From Isotricha intestinalis (taxonomy: Eukaryota; Ciliophora; Litostomatea; Vestibuliferida; Isotrichidae): 63,866 nucleotides of DNA. The stretch covers positions 1 through 63,866 of the forward strand of contig JAJJLU010003511.1 of NCBI GenBank assembly GCA_023807065.1. The letters are read 5' to 3'. Below the pieces are notes generated by a model that had not been told where the DNA came from, searched no databases, and worked only from the letters and a program-made list of their open reading frames with translations. Both the position numbers and the translations under genes were made by a program. How positions within the stretch are numbered: the stretch's first letter is position 1; every line of letters begins with the position of its first letter. Shown one piece after another: positions 51,034 through 61,003 of the stretch.

Positions 51034-52073
51034 TTACTTTTTATCTTTCATAGGAGAAATGCCTCTATTATTTCCTTGATTAACTTGAACCATTTCCAAT
51101 TTATTAGCAGGTTTAAGAATTTGAAAAGAGCAAATAAGATTTTCATCAACAGTCATCATAGCACCAGCATTATCAAACTCTCCGCAATAATTAGGAGCAC
51201 TAAATACAGTGACTAATTTTCTATCAGCGAAGAATTCATAACCTTCTTCAACAACTTGATGCGCTCTACAAATAAGATCTAAATCATTATTTTTTAAAAA
51301 TTTTTGAACAACATCTCCATTAAAAGTAACAGAAACACCTCTATCATTAGGTCCAAATCCATTAGCTTCATTATCAGGATCACTCCATAATAAATCACAT
51401 AATAAACCTTGTTCAGGAACATCAGTTGGTCTTACTAATTTTTTTATTTGATCTACATTTTCTAATTCACTACTTAATCCACCATGCATACATATTATTT
51501 TATCATCTAATATTGCTGCTACTGGTAAACAATTAAAACAATCTGTGAATATTTTCCATAATTTTATTGAATATCTTCTTTTACATTCATCATAAAAACC
51601 ATATATTCTATTTATTGAAGCGCATTCATGATTTCCTCTTATCATAAAAAAATTTTCTGGGTATTTTATCTTATATGATAATAATAAACATATAGTTTCT
51701 AATGATTGTTTTCCTCTATCTACATAATCACCTAAAAATAAATAATTACTTTCTGGAGGATATCCTCCATATTCAAATAATCTTAATAAATCATAATATT
51801 GACCATGAATATCTCCACATATTTTGATTGGTGTCTCTAATTCTATTAATATTGGCTGAGATAAAAATATTTCTTTTGCTGTTATACATAACCATCTTAT
51901 TTCATTTTCCGTTAAGGCTACTAATTTATTTGGTTTAAAACTATTTTTTTTTTTAAATTTTTTATTTTTTTAAAATTTAAAGAAGGTATATTATTTAGGT
52001 TATTTTACGATCGAGCTTGTAAAAGTTTGGTAATAATGTCATCTATGTTTATTTCTGTTTTGGAGGTTGACAT
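51034..52073 (-). CDS. PP1: Protein phosphatase 1 catalytic subunit (two exons)
   Basis: Exon 1 is 52009-52073 and exon 2 is 51034-51940. A 68-nt intron (51941-52008, GTAAAA...AATAG) separates them. Splicing gives a 323-aa protein with exact frame. Exon 1 encodes [20 protein letters not shown]. Exon 2 restores the PP1 start ([17 protein letters not shown]). Metal and catalytic motifs are complete: GDIHGQ, GDYVDRG, RGNHEC, HGG and the C-terminal [15 protein letters not shown]. Length and sequence are those of PP1 rather than PP2A or PP4 ([20 protein letters not shown]). PP1 is a Ser/Thr phosphatase targeted by RVxF-motif partners. Without splicing the gene appears to start at an internal Met, which would remove essential active-site residues. 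Confidence 0.95.
51941..52008 (-). other. Spliceosomal intron, 68 nt, in the PP1 gene
   Basis: Bounded by GT (52008-52007) and AG (51942-51941). The frame after splicing matches the conserved PP1 N-terminus. The intron starts GTAAAA and is A/T-only apart from a few bases near its 5' end. It contains stops in all frames. Confidence 0.9.
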
Positions 52074-52602
52074 TTTTATTTTTTTTTTTTTTGAAGAGTT
52101 AATTATTTTTTTTAAATGTTTTATGGATTATTTTTTATTTCTTTCATCATTTTGTTTTATTTGGTTTTTGTGATAAATATATGTTTTGATTAACATAAAC
52201 GAGAATTTAGGAAATAAAATGGATTTTATATTATATTTTTTCAAAATTATGTTTAATTTTATAAAAGCGGGAGATTATTTTTTACATACTTATGAAATAT
52301 TAAATATTTATTTTATCCTATATCTAATTTTGAATTCATTTTTAAATTATTTATCTTTAATTTATATTAGCTTTCAATATCAATTAAACAAAAATAATAT
52401 AATTAATATTTAAATTTTGATTTTTATCATATCATAATGTATAAATAATTAATTAAATAAAAAACATTCAAGTTTAAATATTTTATTTATTCTTTAAAAT
52501 TTATACCCTATAATATAAAAATATATCAATAAAAGTTTTAATTACAATTATATAATTAAAAGCTTTTCTTATTTATTAATAGATAACAAAATATTTTAAT
52601 AT
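52074..52602. other. Intergenic region, about 530 bp
   Basis: Holds the PP1 promoter. A 75-codon hydrophobic Tyr/Phe/Ile-rich plus-strand frame at 52186 is probably chance. No other element recognised. Confidence 0.4.
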
Positions 52603-53085
52603 TTATTTATAATTATTTTTATATGATAAAAATCTAATCATTTGTTTAGTTTTTTTATTATAATTTTCTTCACATTTCATTGTATTAATTTTTTCAGTAC
52701 TAGAAGACATATTATTATTATCTTTATTCTCAGATGAATTTCTACTTCTCTTTTTTTTTCTATTTGAAATTTCATTAGTTATTTCCCTTACTATTTCTAA
52801 TTCCTCTTTTTTATTATTTTTATTTATATTTCCATTATTTGATATTAAAGAAGAATTTTTATTTTTATTTTCTAAATAAAGAGGAATTTCATATTCATTT
52901 AAATCATCCTTTATATTTTCTTTGGTTGAATTTTTTTCTTTTTCCTTTGTAAACTTTGTTTCTTTTTGACTTATCTTATATAAAAATTCATTATTTTGAA
53001 GTGATTCAATATCAAAATTTTTATTATTAATATTATGTTTATTTTTTTCTATTATATTAGTCGGGTTGATACAACATCCCATCAA
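52603..53085 (-). CDS. Small protein with MGCC acylation motif
   Basis: The frame starts MMGCCINPTN. If translation begins at the second Met (53082) the protein starts MGCC, a classic dual N-myristoylation/palmitoylation signal that would anchor it to membranes. The remaining 155 residues are Lys/Asn/Glu-rich and disordered, with clusters NRKKKRSRNSSENK and a basic C-terminus (KKTKQMIRFLSYKNN). No enzyme domain. Function unknown; membrane adaptor is a guess from the motif. Confidence 0.65.
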   Translation of the reverse strand: MMGCCINPTNIIEKNKHNINNKNFDIESLQNNEFLYKISQKETKFTKEKEKNSTKENIKDDLNEYEIPLYLENKNKNSSLISNNGNINKNNKKEELEIVREITNEISNRKKKRSRNSSENKDNNNMSSSTEKINTMKCEENYNKKTKQMIRFLSYKNNYK

Positions 53086-53253
53086 ATTTTTTAATTTTAA
53101 TAAAATAAATTTATTTTTTAAAAAAAAATGGTTTTATTTGTAAATAAAAAAAATTAAAAAATAAAGAATAATAAATATAAATATATATAAATATAAAAAA
53201 TATATATATTAAACAACAGAAAAGAAAAGAACGATATTTTAAAAATTTATAAT

Positions 53254-54111
53254 TTATAAATCCCCCAACAAAGAGCTTTTTGTAATAATAAATTTACACA
53301 CAGGACAATTTCCATGTTGTAAAATCCAAACTTTAATACAATCAATATGAAAAACATGAGCACAAGGTAAAGTGGTAACAATATCACCTTCTTGAAAATC
53401 TTCATAACATATAACACATTTCAATTCAATAGTATTATTATTATATCTTTTACCTAATGTAGTAGTTGGTAAATAATCTATAATTTTTTTTGGATCAATT
53501 TTATCTTCATCATTCGCTTTTTTCTTTTTATTCATAAAAGATAATATTATTATTAATGTTAAACTTAAAAAACATTCTGGAATTAAAAATGCACATCCTA
53601 TTGAATTTAATGTCACACCGTATATTTCTTCTTTATTTTCTTTAAAAAATTTTTTTATTTTTTGAGGAAATGATAATTGTTTCTTTTTTAATCCTAATAT
53701 TTTCTTTTCATAAGCTTCTTTTTCTTGTTCTTCATATTTTATTTTATTTGCTTCTTCTTCTAAATCATAAAATTCATCATTTCCTACTTTTACTATTTTT
53801 GAATTTATTCTTTTTATTTCTGGTTCATATTTTTCTTCATTATTATTATTTAAAAAATGATGATATGAAGGATATGGGTTTTCATTTAATTCTTTATTAT
53901 TGTTATTATAATTTAATTCATTTGGAATTTCTTCGTTTTCTAATTCATGATACATAATATGTTCATAAAAATTATGTATGTTTATTTCCCTTAAACAAAA
54001 TGGGCATTTTTTATTAAAATTACAAATTGAATCATGATATTCTATTGATGTTATTGGATATTGTTTTTGACATTTTTCACAATAAAAATTACCTTCAGAA
54101 TATTTTTCCAT
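53254..54111 (-). CDS. RING-H2 membrane protein with N-terminal zinc fingers (putative E3)
   Basis: This 285-aa protein has an N-terminal pair of Cys/His fingers (FYCEKCQKQYPITSIEYHDS; CPFCLREINIHNFYEHIMYH, residues about 11-57) and a charged linker. One or two membrane helices lie at about 170-195 (SIGCAFLIPECFLSLTLIII). The C-terminal RING-H2 is at 232-272 (CVICYEDF, LPCAHVFHIDCIKVW, CPVC) with all eight ligands. RING-H2 proteins recruit E2 enzymes, and here the E3 would be membrane-bound with a cytosolic RING. Single exon, TAA stop. Confidence 0.9.
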   Translation of the reverse strand: MEKYSEGNFYCEKCQKQYPITSIEYHDSICNFNKKCPFCLREINIHNFYEHIMYHELENEEIPNELNYNNNNKELNENPYPSYHHFLNNNNEEKYEPEIKRINSKIVKVGNDEFYDLEEEANKIKYEEQEKEAYEKKILGLKKKQLSFPQKIKKFFKENKEEIYGVTLNSIGCAFLIPECFLSLTLIIILSFMNKKKKANDEDKIDPKKIIDYLPTTTLGKRYNNNTIELKCVICYEDFQEGDIVTTLPCAHVFHIDCIKVWILQHGNCPVCKFIITKSSLLGDL

Positions 54112-55087
54112 TTTTAATGTATTATTATAAATATAAAAAGAATTTATTATTTATTTTGGAATATATTTTAATAAATATAATAAGAAAAATAATATGAAAA
54201 ATATGAAATTGAGAGAATTTTCGTATCTAGAAAATTTATTTTTTGGATTTTGATTTTGAAATCAAATTTTAATCTATATTTTTTTATTTTTTAAGAATTC
54301 TATATTTTAATATATGATATTTTTAATTATTATTATTCATTTGCATTCATTTATCCTACTTTAATTCTTTATTTAATATCAAAAATTAGTTCTATTAAAA
54401 ATAAAAATTAAAAAGTAAAATTATTTATTTTTGTTATACTATAGTTTTCTTCATAAATTGATTTCAAAAAAAATCTTTTTATTATAAGAATTAAATTCAA
54501 AAATAAAATGTTTTGATAAAAAGTATTAACAAAAATCTAAAATATATAAAGTGATCAAAAAAGAAAAGATACAATTTACAAAAACAAAATCTCTTATTAA
54601 ATTATTAAAATGAATGAATAAATTATAATTTAGTTCATTAGACAAATTATAATAAAAATAAGTAAATAATTAAACCATTATAAATCAATGAATTGGATTT
54701 ATGAATATTTAATTTATTTTAGAATGAATTTTAATTTTAATAATCATATAATTTATATATTAAAATTGAATAATATTTAATAAAAAAATTTAGGAAGTTA
54801 TTGTTAAATAAAATAAATCAAATTCTTGTAATCAATTTATGAATTATTTTAGATAATAAAAAAAATAAAAAAACATTAATTTATTTTTTAAAATATTAAA
54901 AAAATCAGTTTCATATAAATTATATAATGTTTTTGAAAATTCTTCTCTTCATTCAAATAAAAATATAATATTAAAATAAATTAATAAATATTATAATCTC
55001 TAAATCAGAAGGTAAATTATTTCATTTAAAGTTAAATTTACATTTATTTATAATATTTTTTCATACTTTGATTTGCAATAATATTTT
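54112..55087. other. Intergenic region, about 980 bp
   Basis: Long A/T-rich spacer between two minus-strand genes. I see no coding remnant, RNA or repeat of note. Confidence 0.4.
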
Positions 55088-55984
55088 TTATTGTTGATAT
55101 TTTCTTCTTTTTCTTTCTTTTGTTTTTAAACATTTTTGAACGAAATTCAATCCAGTGTCTCTAAATTTTATAATATATTCTTCTTCATATTTATTTTTTA
55201 ATTCCAACAAAAACTTATCAAAAGTTTGGGCTTGATTTAAACCATATTCTTCAGCTTCATTATTTAAATTATTATATATTCCACATAATTCAGAAAATGA
55301 TTTTTTTAATAATTTATATGTTTTTGGATATTCATTTACTTTAGTTTTTAAAAGTTCAATTTTAATTTTATTATGATTTGGTTTATACTTTTTATATTTT
55401 TTGCTTATATCATTGCTTAAAATTACATCTAAATTTAAATTTAATAAATATTTATTGAAAATAGTATCAGTACTTGATATTAATTCTTGATTCAAATATT
55501 TTAATTCATCATTAATGTTAACATTTTTTTTTTCCATTTTTATACAATCATTTAATAAATCAATTCCAAAATTTAAAATATAAATTTTATATTTTTTCAT
55601 CATATTATCCTTTGACCATTTATCATGTTTTTTCTTTTCCTCACATAAATCCTTTAATTCTTCATTATTATCATTTTCATTTTTTTTTATTTGATTTTCT
55701 AAATCAAAATCTAAATTTATATTTTCATTCATTAATTTTTCTTGGTTTTTATTTTTCTCCATAATATCTTCATTTTCCTTTAATATATTTTTATCTGAAT
55801 TATCAAATAACTTATATTTTTTTTCACTTTCTTCAAAAGTTGAACTTTCTATTATTATATTTTTTAAATGTTTTTCAATTTCTTCTTTATAATTTCCTTT
55901 CGAAAGAACATCATTTGAAAATTGGTTTAAATAAATTGAATCTATTAATTCATTGAATTCTTTTTCAAATTCTTCTTCAAACAT
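55088..55984 (-). CDS. Uncharacterised charged protein, 298 aa
   Basis: An acidic N-terminal half is followed by a better-ordered C-terminal domain (about 120-298). That domain begins HDKWSKDNMMKKYKIYILNF, continues with hydrophobic helices (LNLDVILSNDIS; TYKLLKKSFSELCGIY) and ends in a basic tail (LKTKERKRRK). Proteins with a short DNxxKKxK...LNF...LLN segment followed by helices are frequent in ciliate genomes, but I cannot attach a function. No membrane helix or catalytic motif. Confidence 0.7.
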   Translation of the reverse strand: MFEEEFEKEFNELIDSIYLNQFSNDVLSKGNYKEEIEKHLKNIIIESSTFEESEKKYKLFDNSDKNILKENEDIMEKNKNQEKLMNENINLDFDLENQIKKNENDNNEELKDLCEEKKKHDKWSKDNMMKKYKIYILNFGIDLLNDCIKMEKKNVNINDELKYLNQELISSTDTIFNKYLLNLNLDVILSNDISKKYKKYKPNHNKIKIELLKTKVNEYPKTYKLLKKSFSELCGIYNNLNNEAEEYGLNQAQTFDKFLLELKNKYEEEYIIKFRDTGLNFVQKCLKTKERKRRKYQQ

Positions 55985-56252
55985 TATTTAATTTATTTTT
56001 AATTAATTATGCTTTTTATATATTACTAACTTTTTTTGACTGATAAATTCAATTTTATTTTAAATTTTATTATAAAATACATTTATTTAATAATATTTTC
56101 ATCTTTATATTCCCCTATATTTTGTTTTTTATATTTAAATTATAAATATGATTTATAAATACTTTTTCTTTTTGTTCTTTATCTTAAAATCCAAGAAATA
56201 TTCTAAAATTATTAAAAAATTAATCCATAAATTTATTGATTTAAATGATTAA

Positions 56253-58577
56253 TTATTTATGATTTGGATTTTCTTTATTTTTTTTTTCACTATCAAATTC
56301 TTTTAATAAATTTTCTAGACTTTCATTATCAATTTTTATAGGGCTATCAGAATTCATATTTGAAATATATTCATTAGTAATTACAAATTTTTTTGAATTC
56401 TCATCTTTATTCTTTGATATTTTAAAACTTAATAAAAGTTTTCTACTTTCATTATCTGGATAAAATAATTTATTATTTGAAAAATAGTTAATGGAAAAAT
56501 AATTATCTTCATTAATAATTTTATTTATAGTTGCATTATCTATTTTTGAGCTTTTTTTAATTAATTTTTTTTTTATATTTAATTCTTCATTATTATTAAT
56601 TTTTTTTTTTATATTATTTTTATGTGTATAATAATTAATTAGTGAATTATTTTGATAATCCATTTTAGTAAGTTTAGTTTTGAAAAAATCTAAAATATTT
56701 GTTTGTCTATTTTTCTTTAAATCTTTATTATTATAATAATTATTATATTTTACATCTAAACTATAAATATTTTCTTTTTCATCATCGTTATTATCTATTT
56801 CATTTTCTTCAGAATCCCATAACTCATTATCATTTATATTATCATCATTATTTTCCAAATCAAAAAATATAACATTTTCAAACCAAAATTTAGGAATTAA
56901 AATATTACATTTATCTTCAAAATTAACATCAAAATTAGAGAAATGATTTTTAATATCACTTAAATCCTTATATAAATTTTTCATTCTATTTAAAGCTCTA
57001 AAATACTTTGATTTTTCTTCTCCTTTCATAGCAAGAACAATAACATTTCCATTTCTTTTTCTTCCAGTTCTTCCAAATCTTTGAATTAATTTAATTGGAC
57101 TTGAACTATTAAAATCATAACATATTATTAAATCAACTTCTCCTATATCTAAACCTTCTTCAGCAATTGAAGTTGCTATTAAAATATTAATTTTTCCTTC
57201 TATAAACTTATTCATTATATTTATTTGTTCTTTTTGTTTAAAATTTTTATTTTGTCCTGTAAATACACTAAAACTTAATTCATTCAATTCTTTTTGGGAT
57301 AATAAATATTTTTGTATTTCATATGTTGTGTCTTTATATTCTGAAAATATTATTATTTTAGAATTTTGGGTTTTTATTAAATTTAATTGATTTATTAATA
57401 TTGATTTTAATTTGATTAATTTTGGATGAGTTTTATCTAATAAATTAGAATTTTCACTATTTTGACTTTTAATAATTTCATTTTTTATTTCTTGAAATTC
57501 TGGAGAATTTATTAAATTTTTTTTGGCTGTTGAATATTCAAAATTGTTTTTATTTAAAGAAAAAGAATTACAATCTATTTTTTTAATTCCATTTTTAAAT
57601 GATTCTAAACCTTCAGTAACTAATTTTTTTTTACAACTTAATAATTGAAATAATAAAGAAAAACATTGATAAATTTCACATATCATATTTGGTCCAATTT
57701 CATGTTCATAATCTTTTATTTTTTCTTTGAATATTTTATGATAATGTAATAATTTATTTACAAATAAATACTTTGCATTTATTTTTTCATTAATAATTTT
57801 ATATTTTTTCATAACAATTAATCTATTTTCTATAAGACAATTAATTAAATATTCAATTTTAGAAATATTAATATTACTTTCAATTTCAATAATATTAATA
57901 TTTTTATTAAAAATGAAAGGAATTATATCAGAATCTTTTTCTGTTCTAAATTCAATTTGTTTAATATGTAAATTATTAATTATATTTTGAATAGATTCAT
58001 TAGAACTTCCTGGAGAAGCACTTAAACCAATTATTCTAAATTTATTTTTTGAATTTTGTTCATATAATTTATTTATTATTGTCGTATAAGCATAATTTTT
58101 TTGAGCTTTATGTGCTTCATCAAATATTAATAATGATATTTTTTCTTTTTGAATTAAAAATAATTTTAAATCATTGTCTAAAGTTTGAGGAGTTAGAAAA
58201 AAAATTTTTTTTTCTATATATAATTCTTCCCTCTTTTTATTTGATATTAAACCATTTATTTCTATTACTATATTTTTTAAAGAAGGAAATAATTTTATAA
58301 AAGAAATTTTTTGTTGACTTATTAATGGTTTTGTAGGAGCAAAAAAAAATATTTTTCCTTCAAACCATTTATGAAAATTATACATTATGATACTTGCTAT
58401 CATTGTTTTTCCTAAACCAGTAGGTAAACAAACTAAAGTATTTGTTTGCAAACATGTTTTGATAATATTAAATTGATAATCTCTATATAACTTTTTTGAT
58501 GAAGGATAAAAAAATTTTTTGGAATTTTTTTCAATTAAATCATATCTAAGATAGTTTGATTCTTCTTCAATAATCAT
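56253..58577 (-). CDS. FANCM: FANCM/Mph1/Hef-type DNA helicase with PIP box
   Basis: This 774-aa SF2 helicase has Q-like LYRDYQFNII, Walker A LPTGLGKT (51-58), APTKPL, DEAH (153-156), SASPGS, the helical insert typical of FANCM/Hef (about 260-330), IIFSEYKDT, TSIAEEGLDIGEVD and motif VI QRFGRTGRKRNG (about 495-506). FANCM-family translocases remodel stalled forks and D-loops. The C-terminal 200 residues are Asn/Lys/Asp-rich and contain QTNILDFF (625-632), a canonical PCNA-interacting PIP box. No ERCC4 nuclease domain is present, so it resembles Mph1/Fml1. Single exon. Confidence 0.92.
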   Translation of the reverse strand: MIIEEESNYLRYDLIEKNSKKFFYPSSKKLYRDYQFNIIKTCLQTNTLVCLPTGLGKTMIASIIMYNFHKWFEGKIFFFAPTKPLISQQKISFIKLFPSLKNIVIEINGLISNKKREELYIEKKIFFLTPQTLDNDLKLFLIQKEKISLLIFDEAHKAQKNYAYTTIINKLYEQNSKNKFRIIGLSASPGSSNESIQNIINNLHIKQIEFRTEKDSDIIPFIFNKNINIIEIESNINISKIEYLINCLIENRLIVMKKYKIINEKINAKYLFVNKLLHYHKIFKEKIKDYEHEIGPNMICEIYQCFSLLFQLLSCKKKLVTEGLESFKNGIKKIDCNSFSLNKNNFEYSTAKKNLINSPEFQEIKNEIIKSQNSENSNLLDKTHPKLIKLKSILINQLNLIKTQNSKIIIFSEYKDTTYEIQKYLLSQKELNELSFSVFTGQNKNFKQKEQINIMNKFIEGKINILIATSIAEEGLDIGEVDLIICYDFNSSSPIKLIQRFGRTGRKRNGNVIVLAMKGEEKSKYFRALNRMKNLYKDLSDIKNHFSNFDVNFEDKCNILIPKFWFENVIFFDLENNDDNINDNELWDSEENEIDNNDDEKENIYSLDVKYNNYYNNKDLKKNRQTNILDFFKTKLTKMDYQNNSLINYYTHKNNIKKKINNNEELNIKKKLIKKSSKIDNATINKIINEDNYFSINYFSNNKLFYPDNESRKLLLSFKISKNKDENSKKFVITNEYISNMNSDSPIKIDNESLENLLKEFDSEKKNKENPNHK

Positions 58578-58844
58578 TTAATATATTTTTAGTTTTTAAA
58601 TTGAAGATTTTTCTTTAAGCTCTTTATACTTTTTCAGTTATTATTTTTCACTTTATGAAAAAAAATAATAAGTAAAATAATTTAATGTAATTTATTATAA
58701 TTACATTAAATCCTTTATAAGTAGAATAAAAAATTATAATAAACTATTATTATATAAATATAAACTTTTAATTAACAAATAAAATTATCGAAAAAAAACT
58801 ATTATTATCTCCTTTAATAAAATAGTAAAATTATTGAATAAAAT

Positions 58845-60242
58845 TTAAATTTTTCCACTTTCCTTCAAAGTAAAATAATTAGAAATAGCATTATTAATTC
58901 TTCCATCAAGATCAAGTCCTCCTGAATAAACTCTTTGATGGACTCTTTGAGTGATATAATTTTTACAGAAGTAAAATAATCCAACAATAACAATAAGGAA
59001 AACAGTAAGTAAAAGAATAATTAATAACCAAGTTCCAAATCCAAAACTACTATTAGCTTTTTCATAATAATAATCACAAAAATCAGGTTTATTTTCTACT
59101 TTATCACATAAAGCAAGAATTACTTTTTCTTCTTTAATAATTCCTTCAATAGGAACTGAATTTAAAGTTATAGTAGGAAAAGAAGTTAAACCATAAGTAA
59201 TTTGAGTATTATATTCATCTTCAAATATTTTATTATCTTTATCATAATCAATTTTACTTATTTTTTTCTTAATTCCAAAACTTGTAGAAATACATTCGTC
59301 AATTTCTTTTGGTTTAAGTCCAATATCATATATAACTTCATTAGCACATTTTGCATCAAATTCACTTTTTGAATAACAATTTTCATAGAAATATTCCATA
59401 TAATCATAATAATAATTTATATCTCTTTTATTATATAAATTAAAAATACATTTTTGTCTTAAATTTTCTAATAATATTATATCATAAGAAGCAACATTAC
59501 CTGTTCTTTTAGGGAAATAACAATATTTTCCATTAGAAAAGCAATTTTCAATTTTTTGTGCTTTTTGATTGTCATAATATGGACTTTGATGAGTAACATA
59601 TCTAGGAATAAAATTAATATTACCAAATTCATTAATATAATTAGAAATATTTTTAATTAAAATATAAGCTCTTTCTTCATGAGAAGAGAAGAAGAATTCC
59701 AAATCAATTTCTTCATTTTCTTCATAATAATCAGTAAATTCAACTTCAGTAGTAATTTTTTTCCAAGGATTTTTTTTTAAATAATTATAAATAACATTCC
59801 CATCATTTAGACTAATCATAGCAACAGGAATATAAATATCACCTCCAGTACCATCATCACTCATAACTAAATTATGAATATTTTCATTATCATTATTAAT
59901 AACAATTAACATACCAGCTCCTGCATTTTGTGCATTTCTGGCTTTTTTAACAAATGAACATCCTCCTCTTTTAATTAAAATTATTGGGAAATCTGATTCA
60001 AATTTAGGATTATCATATATGAAATTTTCTGGGAAATAATCACATCCTTCATCACTCTCATTTTCTATATCTATTATTATTTCACCTCTACTTAAAAATC
60101 CTGATGGTAATCTACCAAAGTTTGCATATTCTAATTCTAAGGGATCTTCAAATTGAGATGATAATTCTTTTGGACCTATTATTGTTATGTTTTCTTTTGA
60201 TATTTTCATCAGGAATAGGAGAAGTAATAAAGTTTTGGACAT
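58845..60242 (-). CDS. Vacuolar sorting receptor-like type I membrane protein (PA domain)
   Basis: This 465-aa protein has a signal peptide (MSKTLLLLLFLMKISKENIT) and an N-terminal protease-associated domain (about 45-175: FPIILIKRGGCSFVKKARNA; GGDIYIPVAMIS). The Cys-rich lumenal domain typical of plant/alveolate VSRs follows (CFSNGKYCYFP, YDIILLENLRQKC, FDAKCANEVI). Next come a single transmembrane helix (about 404-426) and a cytosolic tail of about 39 residues ending SNYFTLKESGKI. YFTL (456-459) fits the YxxPhi signal recognised by AP adaptors. VSRs carry soluble hydrolases from Golgi to lysosome or vacuole. No EGF repeats are evident, which makes it shorter than plant VSRs. Confidence 0.9.
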   Translation of the reverse strand: MSKTLLLLLFLMKISKENITIIGPKELSSQFEDPLELEYANFGRLPSGFLSRGEIIIDIENESDEGCDYFPENFIYDNPKFESDFPIILIKRGGCSFVKKARNAQNAGAGMLIVINNDNENIHNLVMSDDGTGGDIYIPVAMISLNDGNVIYNYLKKNPWKKITTEVEFTDYYEENEEIDLEFFFSSHEERAYILIKNISNYINEFGNINFIPRYVTHQSPYYDNQKAQKIENCFSNGKYCYFPKRTGNVASYDIILLENLRQKCIFNLYNKRDINYYYDYMEYFYENCYSKSEFDAKCANEVIYDIGLKPKEIDECISTSFGIKKKISKIDYDKDNKIFEDEYNTQITYGLTSFPTITLNSVPIEGIIKEEKVILALCDKVENKPDFCDYYYEKANSSFGFGTWLLIILLLTVFLIVIVGLFYFCKNYITQRVHQRVYSGGLDLDGRINNAISNYFTLKESGKI

Positions 60243-60622
60243 TTTTTTTTTCTTGATTTAGTTGGAAATGAATTTTTTTTTAATTTTTTTATTTTTATTT
60301 GGGTTTTTAATTTTTTTTTTCTAATATTTTTTTTGGATTTTTTATATTTTTTTATTCTATTAATTTTTTCAAAATTATATTTATCAAAATTAACTTTAAT
60401 ATTATTACTTTATAGGTTTATATAGTATATTTTAAATTATTTAAATCAATATTTTCAATTACAATTTATTTATTAATATAATAAAAATATAAAAAATTTA
60501 AAGGAAAAATCATTGTTTAAATAATTTCAATGATTAGAATAATAAATTTTTCAATTAATAATTTCAATTTGAAAATAGGTCAAAACATTTAATATTTTTT
60601 TATATAAATTTATCCAAAAAAA
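60243..60622. other. Divergent intergenic region, about 380 bp
   Basis: T-rich next to the VSR-like start and A-rich near the start at 60623, as expected for two outward promoters. Nothing else recognised. Confidence 0.4.
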
Positions 60623-61003
60623 ATGTCTGATTTATCAATTTTAAAAATATATAAATCAAACACTGCATCAACAACTTCTTCTGAAAATAATTTATCATTT
60701 TTAGAAGAAGAAAAAGTGAAAGATTCTTTAGAAAGTGAATTTAAAAAACAAAAAAAGAAACCAAAAGTTTCTTTTATAGATATGATATCAAATAATGATA
60801 AAAAATTGGTTGAAATTATACCAATTGAAAGTTTTAAAAAATATAATTTTATTCGTATTATTGATGGAGTAATATATTCCAATGAAGATAATATTGAAGA
60901 AGATGAAGAAGATGAAAAAGATGAAAAAGATGAAGAAGATGAAGAAAAAGAAGAAATTGAAAAATATGATGGAGCTTCTGGAAAATCTTGTTCAATATTT
61001 TAA
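60623..61003 (+). CDS. Small acidic protein with CaaX box and KVSF motif
   Basis: This 126-aa protein starts MSDLSILKIYKSNTASTTSS. KKPKVSFIDM (about 45-54) contains a canonical RVxF-type PP1-docking motif (KVSF), followed by KKLVEIIPIESFKKYN. An Asp/Glu-rich stretch (about 90-117) leads to the C-terminus GASGKSCSIF. The terminal CSIF fits a CaaX prenylation box, so the protein is probably lipid-anchored. An acidic stretch just before the CaaX is unusual because small GTPases have basic residues there. There is no GTPase domain. A role as a membrane-anchored PP1 regulator is inference. Confidence 0.75.
   Translation: MSDLSILKIYKSNTASTTSSENNLSFLEEEKVKDSLESEFKKQKKKPKVSFIDMISNNDKKLVEIIPIESFKKYNFIRIIDGVIYSNEDNIEEDEEDEKDEKDEEDEEKEEIEKYDGASGKSCSIF

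Noticed and set aside
52186..52413. 75-codon hydrophobic ORF upstream of PP1
   Set aside because: Phe/Ile/Tyr/Leu runs typical of T-rich non-coding DNA; no clear topology or context support.
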